A stretch of DNA of 64,000 nt from Hormiphora californensis. Lineage: Eukaryota; Ctenophora; Tentaculata; Cydippida; Pleurobrachiidae. Each line of letters begins with the position of its first letter. The first letter of the stretch is position 1. The position numbers and the translations under genes are program-made. The stretch lies in contig CM035353.1 of the NCBI GenBank assembly GCA_020137815.1, positions 6,009,597-6,073,596 on the forward strand, given 5' to 3'. The notes under the pieces are model-generated. The model was not told where the DNA came from, searched no databases, and saw only the letters and a program-made list of their open reading frames with translations. This document shows, one piece after another, positions 34,805 through 45,400 of the stretch.

Positions 34805-35576
34805 AATAACGGGTGACAACTAAAAATCTGGACAATTTTCTGTGAGCTCTAGCGCCGGCCTCGCTTGAGATACAGCTTCAGGCATGAGCTAGAACGATTT
34901 TTCAGACAATTTTGAGTCAGAATAACACAACGGAAAAAACTAAAAAGTTCATTTTCATTGCGTTATCGCATCATTTCCTCTTGACCCACCAAAGCATGTG
35001 TACGGAGATTTGAGATTTCTGTGTGATCAGAAACGACCTTCCCGATGAGATAAAGTTCTCAAATTTGAAATAATGGTTGTTCATGCCATAACCAACATAA
35101 CTGCCAAGTTTCAACATTTTAGCTTATCAGGAAGTTGGTTTTCCACGTCATAAATGTTTCGAGAGATCGTCAAAATGGCGATTTCTCAAATTACCTGTAA
35201 ACTACGCTTTGAAGGGTTTGTTACAGATGATTCTGTGATTAGAATTGAGATTATCGGAGTGTGAAACAAAGTTAATTTCGTTCAAAATCGTCTGAAAAAT
35301 CATTCTATCGCTGCCCCGAAGCTGTATCTCAAAAAGAACAGGCGCTAGAGGTGCTAGAAAAGTGTGTAAATTTCAAGTACTACATGCTTTGGTGGGTCAA
35401 GAGGAAATGATGCGATAACGCAATGAAAATGAACTTTTTAGTTTTTCCCGTTGTGTTATTCTGATTCAAAATTGTCTGAAAAATCGTTCTAGCTCAGGAC
35501 TGAAGCTGTATCTCAAGCGGGGCCGGCGCTAGAGCTCACAGAAAATTGTCCAGATTTTTAGTTGTCACCCGTTATT
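34805..35576. mobile_element. Long-TIR MITE (772 bp) immediately upstream of Hook
   Basis: The two ends are inverted repeats of about 190 bp, starting AATAACGGGTGACAAC at 34805 and ending with its complement at 35576. The arms include GAGCTCTAGCGCCGGCC and TTCATTTTCATTGCGTTATC. The interior has no transposase frame, so it is non-autonomous. No convincing target-site duplication can be read. Its edge is 63 bp from the Hook start codon, so it occupies the likely promoter or 5' UTR region. Confidence 0.8.
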
Positions 35577-36290
35577 GTCAAAAATGTTGGCGAAAGCCAA
35601 CTGTATAACTCTGGGTCACCCAGACTGGGTGACCACTAAATTCTAAAACTGCTGAAATTTTCGTGATTAAACTGTTCAGACATCAGTTTCGAATTCTCTC
35701 TTGCAAGAAGGGGATTCATAGACATAATTGGGACACAACTAACAACGAAAAAACACAGACCCCAATGTTTATGAAAACCCGAGACCGAGCCAAATACAAA
35801 TACAAATACAAATATACATTTATTTTCCGCTTTTCATTGTCCATATTTTAAAGAACAACACGAGTTCTGTTAGGTCTTGACTACTAGCATCACTTGGTGC
35901 GGACTTCGTCTCACTAACTCTCGTTTCAAAAGCGGTTAGTTTTATACCAAGGATTTCCAGATATTTTTCAAGAAGATATTTTCTGAAGGTAAGTTTTGTT
36001 AGTTAAACCATATTTAAATCGGATGACGAAATATACTGTCTCTGCTTACTGCAGATTAATAGAATATGCTCTTGGATCTAGAGATCCAGAAATGAATATT
36101 TTAGCTCCAGGGCTTTAGCCCTTAAACAATCGATACTGACTTATACAACCTGGGTGAGGATCCTTCTGCTTCACCTGTAGGAGAACCAAGGAGCGGGAGA
36201 GAATTCATACTAGCTTAAACTCACGAGTGTCCATACGATACACGGCATGCCTCATGGTAGCTCACGCCTCACATCGCTAGATCTCAACTT
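35577..36290. other. Gene-free stretch
   Basis: No exon recognised. A small palindrome GGGTCACCCAGACTGGGTGACC lies at about 35613-35634 and a (ACAAAT)n run near 35795. Confidence 0.5.
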
Positions 36291-36296
36291 ACTGGC

Positions 36297-36560
36297 TGTA
36301 CTTCTATTAGTAAAGCCCAACACACTTCACTGCACCACACCATACCAACTGTACTTCTGTAAGTAAAGTCCAACACACTCCACTGCACTACACCATACTG
36401 GTTGTACTTCTGTAAGTAGAGCCCAACACACTCCACTGCACCACACCATACCGACTGTACTTCTATAAGTAAAGCCCAACACACTCCACTGCACCACACC
36501 ATACCGACTGTACTTCTGTAAGTAAAGCCCAACACACACTTCTGCACCACACCTCACTGT
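36297..36560. repeat. 53-bp minisatellite, about five copies
   Basis: Units begin CTGTACTTCTGTAAGTAAAG and end CACCACACCATACCGA. Overlapping long frames on the minus strand arise only from the repeat. Confidence 0.88.
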
Positions 36561-36589
36561 AACCATTCCACACCCACTTCCCCATTTAT

Positions 36590-36720
36590 AAATTTATATT
36601 TCCCCCTTTTTTTCCCCTTTTTTAATATATATTTTTTTTTTTTTTCTTTCTTTTTCTTTGGATCTTTTCTGCTTTACTTTTTTTTTTCTTTTTTTTTCTT
36701 TACTTTCAAAAAATGGAATA
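36590..36720. repeat. T-rich low-complexity tract
   Basis: Poly-T and TTTTC units with A interruptions; on the minus strand this is an A-rich stretch that lies about 160 bp 3' of the LINE fragment at 36883-37083. Confidence 0.7.
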
Positions 36721-36882
36721 AATATTAAATATCAATTAGTAAGAAAGACCAGTTTAGAAAGCGTGAGTAAAATGAGTACTGGTCGTTCTAACTTCACGGT
36801 ATCACACTCTATGTCAGGATCCTCAACTCTCTCAACTCTCTATCACATTTCTCGTAATCTAAATTGTCTTCACACATTGTTT

Positions 36883-37083
36883 TTAACACTCGTATGCCTT
36901 CCGGAAGAAGTGGGTTTTCAAGTTGGATTTGAATGATGTGATGGATGAGTTTTCCCGAAGAGAAGAAGGTAAGGTATTCCATATTACCGGAGCAGCGACA
37001 CTAAACGCACCTTTACTCGAACAATCACTGCGCTGGCAAGCGCAAAGGTGGCCCCATCCAACCCCCCGAAAAAAATCCCCCAA
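36883..37083 (-). pseudogene. CR1-like LINE, C-terminal ORF2 fragment
   Basis: The minus-strand peptide contains FSVAAPVIWNTLPSSLR followed by SITSFKSNLKTHFFRKAY. This is the hallmark C-terminus of CR1/L2-group reverse transcriptase polyproteins ('FSVAAPxLWNxLP...FKxxLKTHLF'). It has no upstream RT in frame. The longer LINE ORF at 38352-41219 on the same strand lacks exactly this piece, but 1.3 kb of unrelated sequence separates them, so a common origin is unproven. Confidence 0.7.
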
Positions 37084-37084
37084 A

Positions 37085-37973
37085 AAACGGCCCGCTTGCT
37101 CACAGCGTATATATAGTTATTTCATACTTTTAGCCCATTTTGGCACTTTTTGACACGCCATAACTCCGGAACCGGATGAGCTAGGAAGCTGAAATTTTGT
37201 ACTCAGAAGCTTCTTGTAGACATCTATCGATGGTAAAAATTTCAAGTGGCTAGCTTATTTTGTTCAAAAGTTATAACACCACCCCCAAAACAGAAAATTC
37301 AGTGTGGGGATAACTAGGTTGATACATATATATATACATACATGTATAGACGCTTTGTTACCTTCCGTTTGGTCCCAGTTTGAGACGAACCAGACATCGT
37401 ATGACCTTAAACCAAGCGGCATTCGACAGATAATTGTCTCGTGCATGTACCCATTTCGGTGGCGACTCTCCATCTTGCCTATGACGCGCGCAATGACGTC
37501 ACGAGTGACGTCATTGCGCGAGACCGACTAAATTTTTTCAAACGCCTCTAGCACCCTGAAGACGTGTTCCGATTTCTGATTTGACAAAAAATCGTTACCG
37601 GCAAATCGTCTGAAGTTTCAGATACCTTATTGCGAATTTTCGTAGCTGATCATTTTGAGCCCTTAAATCGCGTCGGAAGTCAAAAATTTGACGAAAAATT
37701 CAGCAAATTGAACGTTTTTCTAGCAAAAACTTCATTTCCTGACCACTGTGGTCAATGAAACTTACAAGCTCCTTTGGGGTATTTATTCAAAATATATCGT
37801 GATGCAAGTTACGTCGTTACGTACGTCACTAATTACGTCACATGACGTCATAATTACGTCTAAAATACGATTTTCACAGAAATTCGTCTCGTTTCTCATA
37901 TATTGCATTATTTCGACAATATTACATTATGAAATAATGTCTTGCTGCGATTAAAAACCAAAAAGGGACCTAA
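37085..37973. other. Gene-free stretch with palindromic CRE-like sites
   Basis: 37487-37520 is a perfect 15-bp-arm inverted repeat (CGCGCAATGACGTCA, 4-bp loop) that places two TGACGTCA octamers head to head. 37805-37863 carries a further cluster of TACGTCA/GACGTCA motifs. TGACGTCA is the consensus site for CREB/ATF bZIP factors. No downstream gene start is evident. Confidence 0.5.
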
Positions 37974-38098
37974 ATTAAGCCAAAAACTAATTGAATTAGT
38001 TGGCGGGAAAGGTGGCCCACTTACACCTTTGCCTGCTGCCGGGATCAGGGATATAAGAGGTGAATACAATGTAATAAGACAGTGAAAGAGAGCGTAAT

Positions 38099-38191
<93 letters not shown>

Positions 38192-38356
38192 AGGAGAGAG
38201 AGAGGGATAGAACGAATAGGAATAAGTTACCCTTGAAAAATAAGAGATTGAGATACCGAGGGAGAGAATGAGATTTCGTGGTGATACCCGGCAGAAGCAA
38301 AAGGTGTAAGTGGGCCACCTTTCCCGCCAACTAATTCAATTAGTTTTTGGCTTAAT
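37974..38356. mobile_element. Foldback element (383 bp) at the 3' end of the LINE ORF
   Basis: Arms of about 73 bp (ATTAAGCCAAAAACTAATTG...) at 37974-38047 and 38282-38356 are inverted copies. The centre holds a (GA)n microsatellite (38102-38213). The stop codon of the adjacent LINE ORF (38352-38354) lies inside the right arm, so the element truncates that ORF. No transposase is encoded. Confidence 0.8.
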
Positions 38357-41219
38357 ATCTGGTATAGTTCTTGTCAAGTAAGGTTTTGTCAGCATCACTT
38401 CGTAGACTTTTTGTTTTCGGTTTTCGGAGTTGAATCAGCTTTGAGAGGTAAGGTGGAGCTATACCATTTAGTGATTTGTATGTGAGTAGACACAGCTTGT
38501 ATTGCACTCTTTCTCGAACTGGTAGGAAATGAAGCTGCTTGCGAAGGTTTGTGGTGCCTTGGTAGAAGCGTTGTCCAAAGACGAAGCGGGCCGCAGAGTT
38601 TTGAATCTTCTGTAGACGATCTATGTCTTTAGCAGAAGAACCAGCAAGGAGGCTGTTACAGTAATCCAGTCTGCTGTGGATTAAACTGTTTACAAGTTTG
38701 ATTTTCAGGTTTACTCCCAACATTCTGTGGATTTTCCAGAGATTCATAAGGGCGAGTTGGCATGTCCTTACCGTCCTGGATACGTGACCAGAGAGGGAGA
38801 GCTCTGAGTCCAAAAATACACCAAGGTTTCGTACAAGTGTGAGTGGCTTTGTGGGCTCCTGGTTGCTCATCGTTTGAAGAGTTGCAGGATTCGTTGTTTT
38901 ATCATGTTTGTTGTTTAACACGATGATTTCAGTTTTGCTGGGGTTGAGTCTTAGGAAGTTCTCGGACATCCATGCTTTGATGTGGGTCAAGCAACCCTGC
39001 AGTTTCGTCTCGAGGTCTAGGAGAGAATCATTGCTGAACGAAATATACAGTTGAGTATCATCGGCATATAGTTCGACCATTAGCCCATAGTGCCTTGCAA
39101 TACTTTCTAACTCCTTTGTATACAAAATGAACAACAGTGGTCCAAGTATAGAGCCCTGTGGCACTCCGATGTTAATGGCCAAGGGCGAAGATGTGGATGT
39201 CTTAATTTTCACAGAGGCTTTCCTATCTTTGAGGTAGGAGGCAAACCATTCAAGGGCAGTACCTTCAACGCCATAATTCCTCTTCAGTTTCCCGAGGAGT
39301 ATTTCATGGTTGATGGTGTCGAAGGCAGCACTGAGGTCTAGCAATACAAGTACTGCCTTCGACTTGGTGTCTGTTATAAGGAGGAGATCATTAACCACTT
39401 TCACAAGTGTTGTCTCCGTGCTGTGGTTTTTCCGGTAAGCAGATTGTACTCCAGGAAATAGCTCGTTTGTCTCGAGATGCTCGGTAAGCTGTAAAGAGGC
39501 ACATTTTTCAATGATTTTGGATATAAACGCCAAGTTGGACACCGGCCTGTAGTTGTTGAGTTCTTCAGGGCTTCCTTTTTTCTTGAACGAGGGCCTAATG
39601 AGTGATTGCTTGAGCTGTTTAGGGACCAGACCTTCCTGTAAGCTTCTGTTTACAATATCAGAGATGAGAGGAAGTAGTTTTGGAAGAACAGTTACAAGTT
39701 TCCCGGTGGGGATTGGGTCGAGATCACAGTGCTTTCTCTCCATAGAAAGAATGATAGAACTGAGTTCCTCATCCGAGACTTTTCGAAAAGCTGAAAATGG
39801 GGTGCCAGTGAAGCCAGTTGTTTGTGGAAGTTCTGGTAGGGTTTCAGATTGGTCGTTTTCGACTTTGATTGCTTCGTAGATATCCTCAATTTTCGATTTG
39901 AAAAAGGACCCAAAGCTGTCTGCTGTTTCTCCACTCGGTAGCCCTAGTGGGATTTTATCTTTGCCCAGCAGCTTGTTTATCACTCCACTGACCACGGCTG
40001 GATCGTCTGCAACGGTTTCAAGCTTTCCACGATAGAAATTTACTCTGGTTTTCATTATGAATCGAGATGTTTCCTTCATAGATTTATTTAGAGCTGTTCT
40101 CGCTTGTTTGTGTTCTTCCTTTTTGGTGGAGTCTTTCAAGGTTGTTTTAAGAGCTCTTTCGAATGTCCTGCGGGAGGTTTTAGCATCCTGACACTCTTTG
40201 TCCATCCATGGCGGGTCGTCTGTCTCTTTAACGATCTTTTCTTCAAGCGGAGCTATCTCATCACGTATGGCTCGGAGAGAATCGTTGTACAGGTTGACAC
40301 ATCCTTCTAGTGTAGAGGGACGTGGATATGACATCAGCGGTGACTCATCTATTTTCATAGAGAGGACCTCAACAGTGACCTTTTTCATGTTTCTGCACAG
40401 AACAGCTTTTCTTTCTCGCTGATTTGGTTTTCCGACGTGTAGGTAGAATGTAACAGCATAATGGTCGGAGACGGATGATTTTGCAACCTCGACTGCACTA
40501 ATCCTAGGGGAAGCTTCATCATCTCTGCTTATTACCAAGTCCAATGTACCCCCATTTTCATGAGTTGGATCCTCGACATGCTGTGTCCATCTCTCATCTA
40601 CAAGCAAATCACGGAAGGAGTTTGACGTATGATCATCGTCATCTTCCGTATGGATATTGAAATCGCCCAAGATTACAGGGTGTCCACTGAGGCCATTTAG
40701 CGACGATATGTATTCTTCGAATTCTGCCAAGAACTCCTTTTTGGAAGAGGATGGAGGTCTGTATACCACTACCAATCTGGTTTTCTGAAGATGCCCGCCT
40801 TCAATGGTAGCTTGAATACATTCAAAGGTTGTTGTTTTTTTCTTAGTTTTGATAGGTATTACACGTAGCGTTTTCCTCGCTAGGATAGCCACGCCGCCTC
40901 CTCTTGCCCCTCTTGCCGAACTATAGAGATTATATCCCAGTTCTTTCATCAGCGCAGGAGTGACTACGTCACCGTCTTCCAGCCAGGTTTCTGTCAAACC
41001 GAGTACGTCAAGGTCAAGATCGCAGCACGCTCCGTAGATTTCGCCAAGTTTGTTGTTCATCGATCTACAATTTAGATTACCGTATTTGAGAGCAAGGTGC
41101 TGCGTTGTCGGTAGTTTTTTTGACATACGATCATAGTGCTCTTTGTACGCGGCCAACGCTGCAGTCCCATCTATAAGTGGCCGTTGAATATGCACCGTTG
41201 CGGGCCTGCTGGATACCAA
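38352..41219 (-). mobile_element. CR1/L2-like non-LTR retrotransposon ORF2 (955 aa, C-truncated)
   Basis: A single uninterrupted frame encodes an apurinic-type endonuclease and reverse transcriptase. The endonuclease has GNLNCRSM at 47-54, TETW with Glu77, VVYRPP, GDFN at 185-188 and SDH at 251-253. The RT has NNYRPVSNL near 555, the first catalytic Asp in LDLSAAFD (D628), GVPQGS 685-690 and YADD 718-721, followed by the thumb region HSRLDYCNSLL. All catalytic residues I can check are intact, so the enzyme part looks young. The usual FSVAAPxLWN C-terminus is missing: the frame ends in a foldback element. No ORF1 is visible upstream. A long intact ORF beside decayed relatives suggests recent activity of this family. 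Confidence 0.93.
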
Positions 41220-41777
41220 AGGTCATCAAAACTTGGGCATGAACAGGGTATTGTGGTATAAGGGTACCGCGGTGTGGCCTGTGAGCGAAAACAAATCGTG
41301 CAATTTGTGCGAAATTTCGCGAAATCTTAATTTTTTTAAAAGATTTTGTTTTTACAAAATATGCGCGCCATTCACATGCAGCGTTTGGAACAAAACATTT
41401 CGCTGCCTACGTTTTCAAATGCGGCGCGAGTTTTCTTCAGTTCGCATTTTCACTTTCCATTTCGCCTCCAGTTTCGCGGGGCGCGATTATAATCTGGGTG
41501 CCTTGCAGCCTGTTTACAGGTGCGCGCTACCAAAAGAGTATACTTAGACCGACTTTTTTCAAACGGCTATAGCCATGGAACCACATGGCCGATTTGAGTA
41601 AACTAAACGGTATCAGTTAGAGAATCGATAGCCCTAACCGATAACCCCAAACCAAACCCTAACCAGACCCTAACGGATAGCCCTAACCCGTCGCGCGCGC
41701 CAAAATTACGAATTGTTAGCAATGAAAGGCACCCAGATTTTAACGTTTTCCAGTTTCGCGTTTTGATTCCGCCGTTT
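41220..41777. other. Gene-free stretch upstream of the LINE
   Basis: GC-skewed, with GCGAAATTTCGCGAAAT and several CCCTAAC-like blocks at 41630-41695. It may be the 5' end of the LINE or older repeat. No ORF1-like protein was recognised. Confidence 0.4.
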
Positions 41778-42071
41778 AGGGATCCCTAAAAAAGTTCAGT
41801 ATTTACACAGAGTTTACACAGTCTTTACACAGTCATTACACCCAGAGCGCCCGCGCCGCTCTAGGTGTAAAGACTGCGTCTTTCGCACTCGATTTGCAGC
41901 GTTTTCGGAAACTTTTTTCGCCGCAGCGCTCAATTTACTCAATTGTGCAGCACACAATCCAATATTTTCTTAGAAAAAGCCGCAAAACGCAGCACGCGCC
42001 GCTCTGGGTGTAACGACTGTGTAAAGACTGTGTAAACTCTGTGTAAATACTGAACTTTTTTAGGGATCCCT
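41778..42071. mobile_element. MITE (294 bp) with palindromic AGGGATCCCT ends
   Basis: Inverted arms of about 80 bp (AGGGATCCCTAAAAAAGTTC then ...TTTACACAGTC...) lie at 41778-41860 and 41990-42071. Each terminal decamer is itself a palindrome. The interior is GC-rich and non-coding. Confidence 0.8.
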
Positions 42072-42419
42072 TTTAGAAAACATAATTCGCTTTTTCTCGT
42101 TTTTAATCAGCGCCCCCTTGTACTCATCTGACCGCAAAATCCGCATAACACCAGAAAGCACAACATAATTTTTGGAGTACGTAAAATTTTCGTTTGTAGA
42201 ATTTAGTTAAGAAACAAAGGAACGAGAGCCAAAACAAAGTTTCAACACGCAACTAATATTTCGTGAGCTACAAAGTTTACTCGTGAGCTACAGAGTTTAT
42301 TGCAGACAGTTTCAAAATTCAAAAATTCGAATTTACACCCATTTTAAGCCTGCCACCAGCCTCGTCAGTCGCCTACGGCTAATCCCTAGCTGACTAAGCC
42401 CCTTCCCCTTTTAGTAACC

Positions 42420-45400
42420 ATGCTGGCAAGACGTGGAATAACGGTAAGTACCCGCATGAAGCTAGGCAAACGAAGCCTGCGAAGCGGGCTTAGTGTATAA
42501 CATGGCATCACCAAAGTTCAATTAAAGATTTGTGTATACTATGTATTAAAATGTTAACTGATGATGTACAAAAATCTAATTTCTTCTACCGTTTATACTG
42601 CAGTGACCAAGACAAGTGACCCCCTTCATTACAGAGTTGTACCCGCCTGCTCAATGCCTCTAGAAGCCTGTCCACCTTTCAAAGCAAAGATGTTATTGTT
42701 ACCAAAGCGGGACACCCCAAAATTAAACCCAAACTAGATGAACTCGTATTCGGTTAGTTGTGCAAATTGAAATCCCTTCTCATGAAGTCCAAACTACTGC
42801 TTGTGTAATGTGTGGCTCTCATCGCTCTGTGAGGGTTCGGTAGATCAACAAAATACTAGACAGCTATGACCAAAGTTTAGCCAATAATCCAATAATACGA
42901 CACAATTATAATAATTACATATTGTATTGTATACAAACTTATAATTATTTAATAATTATACTCCTCTTTACCAGGAAAGTATTTCTCTGATCACATGTTG
43001 GTATGTGACTACAAAGATTCTGAATGGGACCACCCCCGTATCCTACCGTTTCAGGTTAATAAATTGTCTAACTAATATTTAATAAAATGCGATTATATGT
43101 TAGTAGTAAGAACCTTATTATCACTTTTTGACTTTGTAACATGTTGCAACTACAATTATTGCTAATATCACCCCCAGAACTTCTCCGTGTCCCCTGCGTG
43201 GACATCACTACATTACGGGATTCAGTGTTTCGAAGGGATGAAGGCATACAAAACATCAGACGGAGATGTCCGACTCTTCCGACCCGATCTAAACATCCAA
43301 CGGATGCAGCGGACTGCAAACATGCTTACATTGCCGGTAAAGTGATGGGGTATCTAGGGGGAGGGGGTAATCGAGGGGGTTAGATTTAATATGAGTTGAC
43401 GGTTGGAATGGTGTATTGTTTTGGGGAGGAGAATGTTGTAGCATTATATTGAGAGATGTATTCAACTGTTGTAGGAATTTGATGGGGATGAGTTCTTGGC
43501 TCTACTGAAGAATTTGTTGAAGCTGGATGCGTCCTGGGTGCCTGATAGTAATGCTGCATCCCTTTACATTCGCCCAACCTATGTTAGCACGGACGTAAGT
43601 TGATAAATTGTTAGCAAGGGAAAGTTGAAAGGAACAAGATAGATATTATCTTCTTGGCAATACATTTATCATATTTATTTTACTTCTTTTTTTGATATAC
43701 CTAACCACCTTTTTCAATATTACTAACCCCTACTACAGATACATAATTATTATTCCGGCGGTATGTTTAAAGTCTCTATGTCAAAACAACTATTACGACC
43801 AAGTCTATTTGTCTTTATGTCACAAAATTAATAACCTTGATATTATACAATATTATATGCGATCCTGTACAAATTATACGTGTAATCACCTAAAATCACC
43901 GAGTGTTCGTAAATGTTGTGCTTTCAATCAATTATTACCATGTGTTAGTTGATTCTATTTAATGTAACAATGCTATATGTACAATAACTCTCTGCCTCCT
44001 TATTATCACACAGTCACAATTCCCCTTATTTCAGCCGATAATTGGTGTCCGACCTCCCAGTGAAGCAAGGCTATTTGTCATAACAGGACCTGTGGGACCT
44101 TACTATGAGCAAAAAGGTTTGTTAAACTTTGTCAAGCGGTGGCAAAGTTCGCACCAATGTCAGGGCTATCCATCACACGTCACCCACATTGAATGTACTG
44201 GTTCATTGATAGAACGAAAGGGTATCTTCAAAGTTATGACGTAATATCATACAGATACAGACCCCCGATGGCTCAAATAGACACCACACCACACACGAAC
44301 AATTTGTAATGGTCTATAACATGTATTAGTCAGGGCATATGATGTCAATTTCATGGTGATTTTCGGCATAATTGTTATAAAGCTAGTTCCACTTCTAGGA
44401 GGTCCTATTGGGTCCCTAGAACCACCAAAAAAATGTTCGCGATTTGGTGGATGAAGAAGTTGGGTTTCCGGGCCACGCCCTTCTGCCTATGTTTTGAGCC
44501 TGAGGCAAAAAACGCCAAAACTGCGCTTAGGGGAGGAGTAGGGACAAAATCAAGGGCACTAGAGTGTTCAGCGTCCTCGCATTAGTGGGGGTAGGTGCTG
44601 GAATTAAGTCTCTATCTTATCTGGTTAATTGGATAATTGGATAATTAGCTCTGCGCATAGCCGTTTTTGGCCATATGGCTATAGCCATGTTAGGAAAGGA
44701 GTAGAGACAAAACCGAGGGCACTAAAGTGTTCAGCGTCCTCGAATTAGTGGGGGTAGGTGCTGGAATTAAGTCTCTATCTCATCTGGTTAATTAGATAAT
44801 TGGATAATTAGGTCTGGGCATAGCCATTTTTGGCCATATGGCTATAGCCACTTAAGAATGGTTTATCGACTTTTCATTGGTGCCATTTTGTTCAGAAACA
44901 AATTTCAATCTAAGAGTTGTGGAAAAGTTTAGAGCCTATCTCTTACCGTTTTGGCGTTATTTGCGGTCAAAGTAGGCCAATTAACTAATTTTTTGGCATT
45001 TTCGGCTGATTTGGCATACTTTGACCGCAAATAACGCCAAAACTGTAAGAGATAGACTCTAAATTTTTCCACAACTCTTAGATTAAATTTTTTTTCTGAA
45101 CAAAATGGCACCAACGAAAAGTCGATAAACCATTCTTAAGTGGCTATAGCCATATGGCCAAAAATGGCTATGCCCAGACCTAATTATCCAATTATCTAAT
45201 TAACCAGATGAGATAGAGACTTAATTCCAGCACCTACCCCCACTAATTCGAGGACGCTGAACACTTTAGTGCCCTCGGTTTTGTCTCTACTCCTTTCCTA
45301 ACATGGCTATAGCCATATATGGCCAAAAACGGCTATGCGCAGAGCTAATTATCCAATTATCCAATTAACCAGATAAGATAGAGACTTAATTCCAGCACCT

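Noticed and set aside
41630-41695. CCCTAAC-like blocks (also 23820-23875) as interstitial telomere repeats
   Set aside because: Spacing is irregular and units are mixed (CCCTAAC, CCAAACC, GATAACC), with no run of three perfect hexamers.
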